Shown: positions 19,104 through 28,112, counted from the first letter of the stretch. The stretch is 64,000 nt of DNA from JACCXG01 sp963834305 (GCA_963834305.1 CAWIAX010000003.1:744001-808000), one strand, 5' to 3'. The notes: generated by a model from the sequence alone, not told the origin. Program-made: numbers and translations.

Positions 19104-19804
19104 AGCGGATCCTGTCGGCGGTGGCCAGAACTCCCGGCGGGACCGCCGGCGCCCTCGGCGTCGACGTCGGCCTGCTGCGGCGTGCCGCCGCGGCGCCGCC
19201 GCTCGAGTTCGCCGAGATCTCGGCGCGCATGGCGATCGTCGGCCTGTTCACCTTCCTGGCCGTCCGGCTGGGCGCCGACTTCGCGCATACGGGACGGATG
19301 ACCAGCCTCCTCCTGCTCGCCAGCGAGGCGCTGGTCGTGGTGCTCACCGTCTTCCGGCGGCCGACCGGCGTGGTCGACCGCAGCGTCCGCGCCCGCGCGC
19401 TGACGACGATCTCGCTGATGGGGCCGATGCTGGTGGCGCCGGTGGCCGCCGCGTCGCTGCTGCCGGAGCTGGCGACCGCCACGCTCTCGGCGTGCGGCCT
19501 GGTGGTGGTCATCGGCGGGAAACTGTCGCTCGGCCGCAGCTTCGGCCTGATGCCCGCCAACCGCGGCATCGTGTCGACCGGGCTCTACCGGCTGGTGCGC
19601 CACCCGATCTACCTGGGCTATCTCATCACCCATGTCGGGTTCCTGGCCGCCAATGGCACCATCTGGAACCTGCTGACGTTCGTCGGCGCCGACGTGGCGC
19701 TGCTCGTGCGCGCGGTCTACGAGGAGCGTGTCCTCGCCCGCGACGCTGCCTACCGCGACTACCAGCAGACCGTCCGCTGGCGCGTCGTCCCCGGCCTGTT
19801 CTAG
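19100..19804 (+). CDS. Isoprenylcysteine carboxyl methyltransferase (ICMT)-family membrane protein
   Basis: This 234-residue integral membrane protein contains the conserved SAM-binding loop LYRLVRHPIYLGYLI and the C-terminal pattern YEERVLARDAAYRDYQQTV shared by ICMT, PEMT and NnrU-like methyltransferases. Five or more hydrophobic helices are visible. Its ATG overlaps the ATPase stop by 4 bases. The substrate is unknown. Since the prepilin peptidase here lacks a methylase half, methylation of the mature pilin N-terminus is a testable idea, but there is no direct evidence for it. Confidence 0.82.
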   Translation: MKRILSAVARTPGGTAGALGVDVGLLRRAAAAPPLEFAEISARMAIVGLFTFLAVRLGADFAHTGRMTSLLLLASEALVVVLTVFRRPTGVVDRSVRARALTTISLMGPMLVAPVAAASLLPELATATLSACGLVVVIGGKLSLGRSFGLMPANRGIVSTGLYRLVRHPIYLGYLITHVGFLAANGTIWNLLTFVGADVALLVRAVYEERVLARDAAYRDYQQTVRWRVVPGLF

Positions 19805-19875
19805 CTCCCGGCATCCCGTCGTGACCGGCGTGTTTCAGCCGGCTGCTGCGGACGCCACGCCTTCGGCCAGTCATC

Positions 19876-19923
19876 CCCTCGACCAGGGCACCCCTCGACC
19901 CGGCACGCCCTCGACCCGGAACG
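19876..19923 (+). repeat. Three 16-bp direct repeats in the 325-bp gap before tadE
   Basis: Three consecutive copies of a CCCTCGACCCGGMAC(G) unit start at 19876, 19892 and 19908. They lie in the intergenic stretch 19805-20129, which otherwise shows no gene and no convincing promoter match. The regular spacing could reflect binding sites or simple slippage. Confidence 0.6.
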
Positions 19924-20129
19924 CCCCCGGCCACGCCCGCCGTGGGCACGGCGACGGCGGTCCGGCCGGATCCGCCGCCCGTCAAATCTGCGTTCCCCCT
20001 CACAATCGCGTCAGCCCGGACGCCAGATACGGAAATCGAGGCCGCCGTAACCAGCTCTCCTGACTGGACTTGCGGGGCTCGCGCCGACGGCACCGCCGTT
20101 GCTCTGGAGCGTGACGGACTCACACTCGC

Positions 20130-20603
20130 ATGACTCGAACTTCACTGCATCGCATACTCGCGCGGCTCCGGGACAGCGACGGGGCGAACATGCTCGAGGC
20201 GGCGATCGTCACGCCGCTCATCCTGCTCCTGACCTTCGGGACCATCGAGTTCGCGTCGGTGTTCTACACCTACCTCACGCTCCAGAACGGCGTGAGCCAG
20301 GCGACGCGCTACGGCGTCACCGGCAACACCAATGGCAGCATGTCGCGGGTCGATTCGATCAAGAACGCGATGCGCGAGGCGACGCCGACGCTGACCATCC
20401 CGGACAACGCGTTCACCTTCCAGCACATGGCCGTCGGCGGCTCGTCCTGGGCCGGCGGCACCGGCGGCCCGGGCGAGGTCGAGAAGGTGACGGTCGCCTA
20501 CACATGGACATTCTTCACGCCGCTGATCCGGCCGTTCTTCACCAACGGGCGGCTGACGATCAGCGTGGATTCGACCATGAAGAACGAAAGCAGGTTCCAG
20601 TGA
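20130..20603 (+). CDS. tadE: TadE-like pseudopilin
   Basis: The 157-residue protein has a short basic leader ending RDSDG, then ANMLEAAIVTPLILLLTFGTIEFASVF, a pseudopilin signal with Glu at +5 and a single membrane helix. The C-terminal 110 residues are periplasmic. TadE-type pseudopilins are processed by the same peptidase and are needed for Flp pilus assembly. Its stop overlaps the GTG of the next gene. Confidence 0.88.
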   Translation: MTRTSLHRILARLRDSDGANMLEAAIVTPLILLLTFGTIEFASVFYTYLTLQNGVSQATRYGVTGNTNGSMSRVDSIKNAMREATPTLTIPDNAFTFQHMAVGGSSWAGGTGGPGEVEKVTVAYTWTFFTPLIRPFFTNGRLTISVDSTMKNESRFQ

Positions 20604-21205
20604 TCGCCCGTCCGCTCCGCCGCCGGTCGCGGCTCGCCGGCGCCGCCGGCCAGGCCATCGTCGAGACCGCGCTGATCATGCCGCTGTTCATCGTCATGGT
20701 GCTGGGCGTGTCCGAGGTCGGCTGGGCGCTGCTCGACCAGCACGCCGTGACGAGGATGACCCGCGAGGGGGCCAACCTGATCTCCCGCGACGCGACGCTG
20801 CAGGACGCGGCGCAGGCGATGCGGGGGATGTCGAGCCGCCCGGTCAACTTCGACAACGGCACGTCCCGGATGATCTTCTCGGTGCTCAAGCGCGGCGAGA
20901 CCTCGGGCACCAGCAACTTCGACCGCGTGATCCTGTACCAGCGCTACGAGTACGGCAGCTACCCCGGCGCGAGCAAGCTGCTGACCGCCGGCGGCGGCTC
21001 GTTCGGCGGGCCGCCGAACTACGAAGCCGCCAACTCCGACAACAACACCGGGCTGCGCGTCACCAACGTGCCGTCGAACCTCGTGGCCGTGCGCGGCGGG
21101 CTGATCTACGTCACCGAGATCTACACCCGGCACACGCTGATCACGCCGCTCGACCGCTTCGGGATCACGGTCCCGCAGACCCTCTACTCGATTGCCTACT
21201 TCTGA
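20600..21205 (+). CDS. tadF: TadE/TadF-like pseudopilin
   Basis: This is a 201-residue TadE-domain protein. After a basic leader ending LAGAAG comes QAIVETALIMPLFIVMVLGVSEV, with Glu at +5. The remainder is periplasmic and carries a long Gly/Asn-rich loop. The GTG start overlaps the tadE stop as GTGA. Assignment as TadF rather than a second TadE rests on gene order. Confidence 0.82.
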   Translation: MIARPLRRRSRLAGAAGQAIVETALIMPLFIVMVLGVSEVGWALLDQHAVTRMTREGANLISRDATLQDAAQAMRGMSSRPVNFDNGTSRMIFSVLKRGETSGTSNFDRVILYQRYEYGSYPGASKLLTAGGGSFGGPPNYEAANSDNNTGLRVTNVPSNLVAVRGGLIYVTEIYTRHTLITPLDRFGITVPQTLYSIAYF

Positions 21206-21246
21206 TCCCGACAGGGACCGCCGAGGCTGCTGAAAGGCGACGGACC

Positions 21247-22698
21247 ATGACCAACAAGCGATTCGATATCTCCGGTGAAAAGGGCTTCGCGCTGATCTAC
21301 ATGGCGGGAATCCTCTCCGTACTGCTGATCTTCGCCGGCCTTGCGGTCGACGCCGGGCGCGCCTACGTCGTCAAGGCGCAGTTGAGCAAGGCGGTGGACG
21401 GCGCGGCGCTCGGCGCCGCCCGCATGCTCAACAGCGGCGACCCGCGCGGCGAGGCGGAGCGCATCTTCAAGGCGAACTTCCCCACGGGCTACATGGGCAC
21501 CGCGGGCAGCGACCCGACCGCGGCCGGCGGCTTCTATTCGATGCAGACCGTGCAGGCGAGCGGCGTCAACGTCGTTACCGTCACCGCCGCGACGACGCTG
21601 CCGACGACGTTCATGCGGCTGGCGAACTTCAACGAGGTGCAGATCACGAGCACCGGCGAGGCGCAGCGCCGCATGGTCGACCTGTCGCTCGTGCTCGACG
21701 TGTCGAGCTCGATCGGCTCGCGCTGGGGCGCCGTCCGCGACGCCTCGCGCGCCTTCGTGAACTCGTTCGACCGGAACGGCGACCGCGTCGCGCTCATCAC
21801 CTACAGCAACGGCGCCCGCGTCATCGACCAGATGCCGGCCAGCCGCGGCTTCGACAAGACGCGGGTGATGGCCGACATCCCCAACACGCTGCCCGGCGGC
21901 AGCACGGCGATGGTGGAAGGGCTGTATCGCGGCTGGGACGAGCTCCGCGCGGTGCCGCGCGGCCAGCAGTCGGGCCTCCGCGTGATCGTGCTGTTCACCG
22001 ACGGCGCGTCGAACAGCGTGCCCGGGATGTACGACACGTCGGGCGCGGCCAAGGGGCTGCGCACCTGGGACTTCCCCGACAACGGCGCCGACCCCGACAA
22101 CCAGACGCACCTCAACCCGCAGATCGCCGGGCTCTACGACACCGAGACCGGCAACGGCAGCCCCAATTTCGGCTCGGCCTTCCGCTGGGACTGCACCACG
22201 CCGCTGTCGTCGTGCACCCGGCCGGAGGCGCCGTGGCTGCCGACCACCAGCCGCCACACGCACTTCCGGAGCTCGGGAATCCCGACGACGTTCCCGCTGC
22301 AGAGCAGCACGCTGACCGTGAACGGTGCGGCGCAGTCGAGCCGCCGCGGGCTGCGGCACTTCAGCACCGCACAGGGGCGCTACCCGGCCCACGTGATCAA
22401 CATCAACAACGCGGCGCGCAACCTGGTCGAGATCATCGCCGACGCGGCGCGCAGCGATACCGGCGGCGACTACCCGGTCCGCATCTACTCCATCGGCATG
22501 GGTGAACTGGTGCGCTACGACCTCGGGTCGATTCCCGAGACCTCGGAGAGCATCCTGAAGCGCGTGGCCAACGACCGGACGTCGCCCGACTTCAAGAGCA
22601 CGCAGCTCGAAGGGAAGTACTACTTTGCGGCGACGGCCGCGGACGTCGGTCCCGCCTTCCAGCAGCTGCAGAACCAGATCATCCGGCTGAGCAAGTAG
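21247..22698 (+). CDS. tadG: TadG-like protein with von Willebrand factor A domain
   Basis: The 483-residue protein has a TadE/G-type N-terminal anchor (GEKGFALIYMAGILSVLLIFAGLAVDAG) with the conserved KAQLSKAVDGAALGAARML. A von Willebrand A domain follows from about residue 145, with the metal-binding MIDAS motif DVSSSIGS and a later LFTDGASN loop. TadG is a minor component of the pilus machinery that may contact the outside. It is the last gene of the locus and is followed by a strong hairpin. Confidence 0.9.
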   Translation: MTNKRFDISGEKGFALIYMAGILSVLLIFAGLAVDAGRAYVVKAQLSKAVDGAALGAARMLNSGDPRGEAERIFKANFPTGYMGTAGSDPTAAGGFYSMQTVQASGVNVVTVTAATTLPTTFMRLANFNEVQITSTGEAQRRMVDLSLVLDVSSSIGSRWGAVRDASRAFVNSFDRNGDRVALITYSNGARVIDQMPASRGFDKTRVMADIPNTLPGGSTAMVEGLYRGWDELRAVPRGQQSGLRVIVLFTDGASNSVPGMYDTSGAAKGLRTWDFPDNGADPDNQTHLNPQIAGLYDTETGNGSPNFGSAFRWDCTTPLSSCTRPEAPWLPTTSRHTHFRSSGIPTTFPLQSSTLTVNGAAQSSRRGLRHFSTAQGRYPAHVININNAARNLVEIIADAARSDTGGDYPVRIYSIGMGELVRYDLGSIPETSESILKRVANDRTSPDFKSTQLEGKYYFAATAADVGPAFQQLQNQIIRLSK

Positions 22699-22713
22699 CG
22701 GGACGTCCCGTGT

Positions 22714-22737
22714 GGCTGCCGCCTGACGGCGGCAGCC
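22714..22737 (+). terminator. Hairpin after tadG, end of the tad locus
   Basis: GGCTGCCGCC and its exact complement flank a 4-base loop, 16 bases after the tadG stop. A 12-bp palindrome (CGGGACGTCCCG) sits just before it. There is no T tract, as is common in very GC-rich genomes. Confidence 0.6.
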
Positions 22738-22825
22738 GCGCATCATCCAGCGGCGGGACGACGCGCGATGGCGGGAGGCCGCGCGACGACGGAGACCCTC
22801 CGCCGCGGCGGAAAACGGACTCGGG

Positions 22826-23095
22826 TTACGCCGCGTCGCCTGGCGGGATCAGCCGCGCGACCGTGGCACCGAGATGGGACTCCGGTGCGTCCCAGAACTC
22901 CTCGACCAGCGGGTGCCGGTCGAGCGCCGCCTGCACGATCCCGCGCTGCACCCCCTTGCCCCTCCCGTGAATCAGCCGCACTTCAACCAGCCCCGCGTCG
23001 CGCGCCGCGCGCACGTATTCTTCCACCACCGACGGCATGTCGCGCGGGGCGAAGGTGTGGAGGTCTAGGGAGTCCTCGATGGGGAGGGAGTGCAT
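22826..23095 (-). CDS. Stand-alone Smr (small MutS-related) domain protein
   Basis: The 89-residue protein is a single Smr domain. It has the LDLHTF motif near residue 10 (LDLH is the N-terminal signature) and IHGRGKGVQRGIVQ near residue 43 (HGxGxG). Smr domains can nick nucleic acid; what this stand-alone protein does is unknown. It is followed on the same strand by nothing recognisable and lies next to a repeat-rich intergenic region. Confidence 0.85.
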   Translation of the reverse strand: MHSLPIEDSLDLHTFAPRDMPSVVEEYVRAARDAGLVEVRLIHGRGKGVQRGIVQAALDRHPLVEEFWDAPESHLGATVARLIPPGDAA

Positions 23096-23097
23096 AA

Positions 23098-23500
23098 CGC
23101 AGGTTCAGGGTTCAGGGTTCAGGGGTGCAGGGTTCGCTCGGTTCAGGGTGCACGGTGCACGGTGCGCTCGGTTCAAGGTGCTCGGTGCAGGGTGCAAGGT
23201 TCAGGGTGCAAGGTTCGCTCGGTTCAGGGTTCGAGGTGCAGCGAAGGTTCGCTGCTTCGCTGGGTCCCGAGTGGAGGATTCAGGATTTCGCCCCGACCAA
23301 CTGATCGGCTCTCTCCGTGCGCGGCCCACCGCTTGGCGTCCCTTGCACCGTGCGACTCCTGCACCGTGCACCCTGCACCGTGCGAACCCTGCACCCCTGA
23401 ACCTTGCACCTTGAACCTGGCGAAGCTTTGCCCCTTGAACCTGGCAAAGCCTGCACCTTGAACCTGGCGAACCCTGCACCCTGCACCCTGAACCCTGAAC
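23098..23500. repeat. About 400-bp low-complexity region with inverted arms of GGTTCAGGG/GGTGCAGGG units
   Basis: The left arm (about 23098-23250) is a string of degenerate 7-9-base units such as GGTTCAGG, GGTGCAGG, GGTGCACGG and GGTTCGCTCGG. The right arm (about 23335-23500) carries the same units on the other strand (CCTGAACC, CCTGCACC, CCTTGAACCTGG). The centre of about 90 bases is unique. The whole can fold as one large imperfect hairpin. No gene fits here, and there are no regular spacers, so it is not a CRISPR array. Confidence 0.85.
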
Positions 23501-23502
23501 CC

Positions 23503-23856
23503 CTAAACTTTCTCCCCCCTCCACTCCGCCGTCACCCGGGTCGAGATGCCGCCGCGGGCGCTGAAGTCGCCCACCACGGTCATGCGGCGGGGACGGCAGA
23601 CGGCGACGAGATCGTCCAGGATCTGGTTGGTCACGGCCTCGTAGAAGATCCCGCGGTTGCGAAACTCGACCATGTAGAACTTCAACGCCTTCAGCTCGAT
23701 GCAGAGCTCGTCGGGGACGTAGGTGATCCGGATCTCGCCGAAATCGGGCAGACCGGTCTTGGGGCAGACCGACGTGAACTCCGGACAGCGGATGGCAATC
23801 TCGTAGTCGCGGCCCGGCCGCGGGTTGGGGAAGGTCTCGAGGGTCGGGGTGGCCAC
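23503..23856 (-). CDS. queF: NADPH-dependent 7-cyano-7-deazaguanine reductase
   Basis: QueF reduces preQ0 to preQ1 in queuosine biosynthesis. This is the short, unimodal form of about 118 residues. The nucleophilic cysteine is in PEFTSVCPKTGLPDFGEI and the NADPH-binding motif is ELKALKFYMVEFRNRGIFYE followed by AVTNQI. GTG at 23856 (VATPTLETFPNPRPGRDYEI) matches the usual family start; upstream in-frame sequence is not conserved. The stop is immediately next to the inverted repeat region. Confidence 0.93.
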   Translation of the reverse strand: MATPTLETFPNPRPGRDYEIAIRCPEFTSVCPKTGLPDFGEIRITYVPDELCIELKALKFYMVEFRNRGIFYEAVTNQILDDLVAVCRPRRMTVVGDFSARGGISTRVTAEWRGEKV

Positions 23857-23909
23857 GCAAAAAATTGTAGCATTCAGGCCGTTTTTCGCGCGGTTCTCGA
23901 CCATCGTGA

Positions 23910-23939
23910 TTGACAGCGGAAAACGCGGCGCGCTAGGAT
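23910..23939 (+). promoter_or_regulatory. Sigma-70-type promoter for the HU-like gene
   Basis: TTGACA (23910-23915) and TAGGAT (23934-23939) are separated by 18 bases, about 95 bases upstream of the ATG at 24035. Confidence 0.6.
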
Positions 23940-24034
23940 ACCCCCTGATTTCATTGCATTTCTCCGTTGCCGACACTTGCGCGCGTAGTCGGCGGCGGGT
24001 TCTGAAGAGCGCGCCAAAGCAAGGGGAATAGCCA

Positions 24035-24334
24035 ATGGCAGAGGCCCGCAGGATGGGCAAGTCCGAGCTCTTTTCGCATTTCGCGGATCGCTTCGAAGTG
24101 AAGCGGACGCAGGCGAGAGAGTATTTCGACGAGCTGAACACGCTGGCGGAAAAGGAACTCAAGCGTTCCGGCGAGTTCGTGCTCCCGGGCATGGTGAAGC
24201 TGGTCGTCCAGAAGCGGAAGGCGCGGATGGGACGGAACCCGGCCACCGGCGAAGCCATCAAGATCCCCGCGAAAACGGTGGTCAAGGCGCGCATCGCCAA
24301 GCAGTTGAAGGACGCCGTCCTGCCGCGGAAGTAG
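24035..24334 (+). CDS. HU/IHF-family DNA-binding protein
   Basis: This 99-residue, lysine-rich protein matches the HU fold: an N-terminal helical half (GKSELFSHFADRFEVKRTQA) followed by a beta-arm half. The family signature around the arm tip is RKARMGRNPATGEAIKIPAK, where RNP is the intercalating-proline region. It should bend and compact DNA. A GGGG-containing ribosome site precedes the ATG, and a good sigma-70 promoter lies upstream. Confidence 0.9.
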   Translation: MAEARRMGKSELFSHFADRFEVKRTQAREYFDELNTLAEKELKRSGEFVLPGMVKLVVQKRKARMGRNPATGEAIKIPAKTVVKARIAKQLKDAVLPRK

Positions 24335-24492
24335 CGGCAGCAGGCGTGGCGCCGGCTCGCCGGCGTGCAGCTCCACGGAGATGCGCGCGGTGGCCGGCTG
24401 TGCACTCTCGGCCCCTGGCGCCGCGTGACGGCGGTTCGCCAGCGGGCCGGTTTCTTGTACGCCGGACGCGGGCGCCTCGCGGCCCGGCGGTA

Positions 24493-24738
24493 CTACGCCG
24501 CCACCGAGGCCCGTCCAGCCAGCAGGCGGCTGTAGATCGTGGCCGGCGCCATGCACGCCACCTTCGACTCGAGCCCGGACATCGAATCGTCGTCCACGAT
24601 GATCCGATCGCCGGCGGCGAGCAGTACCTCGCAGCTGAACCGCCGCGTCCCCCGCACGGTCTTGTGCTCGAAGTACTGCGCCGCGTAGCGCTGGCCCAGG
24701 ATCTCGATCTCTGTCGCCTTCACGGGTTTCCGGACCAT
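24493..24738 (-). CDS. Small protein of unknown function at the end of the radical SAM/kinase cluster
   Basis: The 81-residue protein starts at the ATG preceded by AGGAG 8 bases upstream. It is mixed alpha/beta in appearance with no membrane helix and no recognised motif; EILGQRYAAQYFEHKTVRG and AAGDRIIVDDDSMSG are its most distinctive stretches. It lies 77 bases downstream of the histidine kinase on the same strand and is probably the last gene of that transcript. I do not recognise a family. Confidence 0.6.
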   Translation of the reverse strand: MVRKPVKATEIEILGQRYAAQYFEHKTVRGTRRFSCEVLLAAGDRIIVDDDSMSGLESKVACMAPATIYSRLLAGRASVAA

Positions 24739-24815
24739 GTCTGTTCTCCTCATAAAGATGGCCGCGCCGGCGTACTGCGCCGGCTCCCTCTGGTGCGGGA
24801 CGGCCCGCACGCGTG

Positions 24816-26573
24816 TCACCCCGCGACCAGCATGGGCCGCGCGTGCGTGCGGGGAAAATCCAGAACGAACGTCGTGCCCTTGCCGACGTCGCTCGTCACG
24901 GTAATCAGGCCGCCCAGCTGCTCCACGATCTTCCGGGAGATGGCCAGCCCGAGCCCGAGGCCGCGGCGCTTCGTGGTGACGAAGTCCTCGAAGATCGCCG
25001 CCAGCCGATCGGCCGGAATGCCGCACCCGGTGTCCTGGATGCGGACGATCACCCGGTCCTCCACGGTCCGGGCCTCGACGGTAATCGTGCCCCCCGGCGC
25101 CGTTGCCTGGATGGCATTCAGGATCAGGTTGCGGTACACCCGCCCGAGTGCAAAAACGTCTCCATCGATGAAGGCCGGCTCCGGCGTCAATTCGGACCGC
25201 AGCGTGACCCCGGCCATGTCCGCATGCTGCTGCATCGATTCGACCACCTCGCTGACCGATCGGTTGACCTCGACCGGGAAGCGCTCGAGCGGAATCGGGC
25301 GCGCGATGTTGCGCAGGTCGTCGAGCACCCGCTTGATCATGACCATCTCGCGCTCGATCGTGCGCTTGAAGGTCTCGCGATACTCGAGGTCGTCGAACAT
25401 CTTCACGATCAGCTTGCAGCTGTTGCCGATGTTCTGGATCGGATGCGAGAGGTCGTGCACCAGGCCCGCCGCAATCCGGCCGAACATGGCCTGGCGCTCC
25501 TGCTTCCTGACGTCCTCCTGCAGCTCCACCAGCCGGTCCGCCATGGAGTTGAAGGCATCCCCCAGCTGATGGATCTCGTCGCGGCCGCCAATCGACACCC
25601 GCTCCTCCATCCGGCCCGCCGCGAGCGCCCGCGTGGCGGTCGTCAGGGCGGCAATCCGGGTGATGAACGAACGCGCCCAGCTCCACCCGAGAACGACGGT
25701 GCCGATCAGGGCCAGGGTGATGGCGGCCAGCAGCTGGCGCTGCAGCTCGGTGGTGACGGCAAAGGCCTCGCTGGTCGGCTGCTCCACCATCACCGTCCAG
25801 CCCAGGTCGGGCACCCGCGCCCCGGCGAACAGCTTCTCCCGGCCTGACTGATCGGTGTCCCGCCGGGCAAAGGTGGCGGCTTGCGGGTCCGCCTCGCGCA
25901 GCACCCGCCGCTCGGCGAGCTGCGCCTGGGCTTCGGGCGGCAGGGCCACCAGCCGCTTCTCGGCCGGATCCCCGTGCGCCACGATGCGGCCGTCGTCGGA
26001 GAGGACGAGCGCGTAGCCCTCGTCGCCGACGCGGACCTTGTCGACGAACCGCCAGAGCTCCTCGAGCGACAGCCGGGCCACCAGCCAGCCGGCGTCGTCG
26101 GCCGACGAGTGCAGGCCGACCATGAGGTCGAGCGCGGGCAGGGTGTCCTCGTCCTCGAAGAGCGGCGAGACGTGGACGCCCTGAGTGGTCCGGCCGGACG
26201 TGCCGTCAACCACCCGGGTTGCCGGCGGGCCGAAGCGGCTGGTGGCGACCACGCGGCCGCTGGCATCGAACAGCGAGATCTCGCGGAACTCCGGGAACTC
26301 GAGGACGTGGTTCTTGAGGACGCGTGACTGCTGCCAGCCGGCGAGCCGGGTGCCCTCGAGCTCGGCGCCCACCGATCGCAACACCCGGGCGTTGGTGTCG
26401 ATGTAGAGCTTGATCTGGCTGGCGACCTGCTCGGCGACGCGGGTGTTGCCTGCCTGCACCGAATCCTGGATGCCGGCGCGGAGGCGGCCGAGCGAGACGG
26501 CGCCATAGATGACCAGCGGCGCCACCGCGGCGGTCGCGATGAGCATCACGAAGCGGGAGGTGATCCGCCTCAT
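24816..26573 (-). CDS. Membrane sensor histidine kinase, NtrB-like, with extracytoplasmic sensor
   Basis: The 585-residue kinase has a membrane helix at about 9-27, an extracytoplasmic sensor of about 250 residues that looks like a double Cache domain, a second helix at about 281-298, and HAMP to about 350. The phosphoacceptor is His372 in GLVHDLSHPIQN. The ATPase domain has N (YRNLILNAIQAT), G1 (DTGCGIP) and G2 (GLGLGLAISRKIV) boxes. ATG at 26573 overlaps the stop of the solute-binding-protein gene, so the two are translationally coupled. The H-box type is usual for kinases that pair with NtrC-type regulators; one is encoded at 30413. Confidence 0.9.
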   Translation of the reverse strand: MRRITSRFVMLIATAAVAPLVIYGAVSLGRLRAGIQDSVQAGNTRVAEQVASQIKLYIDTNARVLRSVGAELEGTRLAGWQQSRVLKNHVLEFPEFREISLFDASGRVVATSRFGPPATRVVDGTSGRTTQGVHVSPLFEDEDTLPALDLMVGLHSSADDAGWLVARLSLEELWRFVDKVRVGDEGYALVLSDDGRIVAHGDPAEKRLVALPPEAQAQLAERRVLREADPQAATFARRDTDQSGREKLFAGARVPDLGWTVMVEQPTSEAFAVTTELQRQLLAAITLALIGTVVLGWSWARSFITRIAALTTATRALAAGRMEERVSIGGRDEIHQLGDAFNSMADRLVELQEDVRKQERQAMFGRIAAGLVHDLSHPIQNIGNSCKLIVKMFDDLEYRETFKRTIEREMVMIKRVLDDLRNIARPIPLERFPVEVNRSVSEVVESMQQHADMAGVTLRSELTPEPAFIDGDVFALGRVYRNLILNAIQATAPGGTITVEARTVEDRVIVRIQDTGCGIPADRLAAIFEDFVTTKRRGLGLGLAISRKIVEQLGGLITVTSDVGKGTTFVLDFPRTHARPMLVAG

Positions 26574-28054
26574 CGTGCGCCCGCCGCGGCCAGGGTGGTG
26601 CGCTGCGCGCGCCACAGCGTGCCGAAGATGTCCCGCTCGGGCTCGTATTCGACCACGATCGAGGAGTCGGCGGCCCGCGTCTCGTAGGGCCAGACGAGGA
26701 AGAGGGCGGGCGGATCCTCGCGCAGCACCCGCATGACGTCGGCCACGGCGATCCGCACCGCCTCGTCCGTGCCGGCTGCCCGCATCCGATCCAGCTCCTC
26801 GTCCGCACCGGTGTAGCCGATGGACACGCTCTCGGTCAGGCCCGGGGAGCGCCACCAGGCATACGGCCAGGCGAGCGTGCGCCCGCTGGCCATCTCGATG
26901 AGGAACGCGTCGTAGTTTCCCGCTGCGAGCCGCTTGTTGAACTCCGCCGCGGGCACCGGCTGCATCTGCATGTCGACGCCGATTTCGAAGAGCTGGCGCT
27001 GCACGACCAGCGCAATCCGCTCGAACCTGGTGTCCCCCTCGATCGTCAGGCAGGTGAAGGCGAAGCGGGCGGGCATGCTGCCCGGACGCGCCGCCGCGAC
27101 GGGGAGCTGCTCGGCGTCGAGCCGGACCCGTGCCGCCTGGGGGTTCGGGGCGGGCGCCTTGCGGCCACCGGGATGCGCCCAGTGATACGGCCAGATGGGA
27201 CCGTCCGCCGCCCGGCCGTGGCCGCGCATGCCGTTGCGCACGATCTCCTCGCGGTCGATCGTCTCGTTCAGCGCGACGCGCACGGCGCGGCGCTGCAGGA
27301 TCGGGTGGGCCTGATTGAAGACGAGGCCGTAGTAGTAGGGCCGGAGCATCGGATAGGCCGCGATGGTCCCGCCGGCCTGGATGAAGTCAATCGACTCGCG
27401 GTTGACCTCGTGGAGGAAGTTGACCTCCCCCCGCAGCATGGCCGTCCACGCCGCGCGATGGTTGGGATACTGCTGGATCTCGATGCGGGCCACCGTGGGC
27501 ATGCCGCGGTGGTACTGCGGAAACCGCTCCAGCACCGCATTGGGCGACGCCGACACGATCCGGAACGGACCGGTGCGGAGCTGCGGGTTCTTTTCGTCGT
27601 GGATGGTGTATTCGCTGAGCGCGGCCAGGCTGAGCGCGTTGGCGCTCTTCAGGCGGATCCGGATGGTGCGCTCCCCCTCGGCGTCGACCCCGGCCACGTC
27701 CTTCATGAAATCCGCTTTCGCCGACAGCAGGCCGCGGACGCGCTCCGCCGTGACGACTTCGCCGGTGTGGAACTTGATCCCGGGCCGCAGCGTGACCGTC
27801 AGCGCCAGGCCATCCGCCGACACGGCCGCCGACTCGGCCAGCAGGAAAGCCGGACGCCCGTCCCAGTCCACCGTGACGAGCGTCTCTCTCGACAGGACGT
27901 CCGCGAGCCGGCCCCCCGTGTTGGCAAATGTCCCGATGCGCAGCTCCGGCGCGGCCCCGGCCGCGGCGCGCCCCCCGTTTCCCGCACAGCCGGTACACAG
28001 CAGTGCCCAGACGACCACAATGCAGGCTGGCGCCCTGACGCGTCTCACGGTCAT
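26570..28054 (-). CDS. Peptide-type solute-binding lipoprotein (SBP_bac_5), orphan of any transporter
   Basis: About 494 residues with a lipoprotein signal (VVVWALLCTGC, Cys near residue 22). The body follows the DppA/OppA pattern: LRIGTFANTGG, GLALTVTLRPGIKFHTGEVV, AAWTAMLRGEVNFLHEV and a C-terminal lobe. Family members bind oligopeptides or similar ligands outside the inner membrane. No permease or ATPase gene is nearby; instead the stop overlaps the kinase ATG. The coupling suggests that it acts as a ligand-binding partner of the kinase. A GTG three codons upstream is an alternative start. Confidence 0.85.
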   Translation of the reverse strand: MTVRRVRAPACIVVVWALLCTGCAGNGGRAAAGAAPELRIGTFANTGGRLADVLSRETLVTVDWDGRPAFLLAESAAVSADGLALTVTLRPGIKFHTGEVVTAERVRGLLSAKADFMKDVAGVDAEGERTIRIRLKSANALSLAALSEYTIHDEKNPQLRTGPFRIVSASPNAVLERFPQYHRGMPTVARIEIQQYPNHRAAWTAMLRGEVNFLHEVNRESIDFIQAGGTIAAYPMLRPYYYGLVFNQAHPILQRRAVRVALNETIDREEIVRNGMRGHGRAADGPIWPYHWAHPGGRKAPAPNPQAARVRLDAEQLPVAAARPGSMPARFAFTCLTIEGDTRFERIALVVQRQLFEIGVDMQMQPVPAAEFNKRLAAGNYDAFLIEMASGRTLAWPYAWWRSPGLTESVSIGYTGADEELDRMRAAGTDEAVRIAVADVMRVLREDPPALFLVWPYETRAADSSIVVEYEPERDIFGTLWRAQRTTLAAAGAR

Positions 28055-28112
28055 GCGACTCACAGTACCGGATCGCCGGCGCCAACCGCTACCTTTCCGG
28101 TTCGCCCGGCAC

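Noticed and set aside
23098..23500. Possible CRISPR array
   Set aside because: The units are 7-9 bases, degenerate and contiguous, with no spacers of constant length and no cas genes.
23201..23860. Extended open frames reading through the repeat downstream of queF
   Set aside because: They only translate repeat DNA; QueF has its normal length and ends at 23503.
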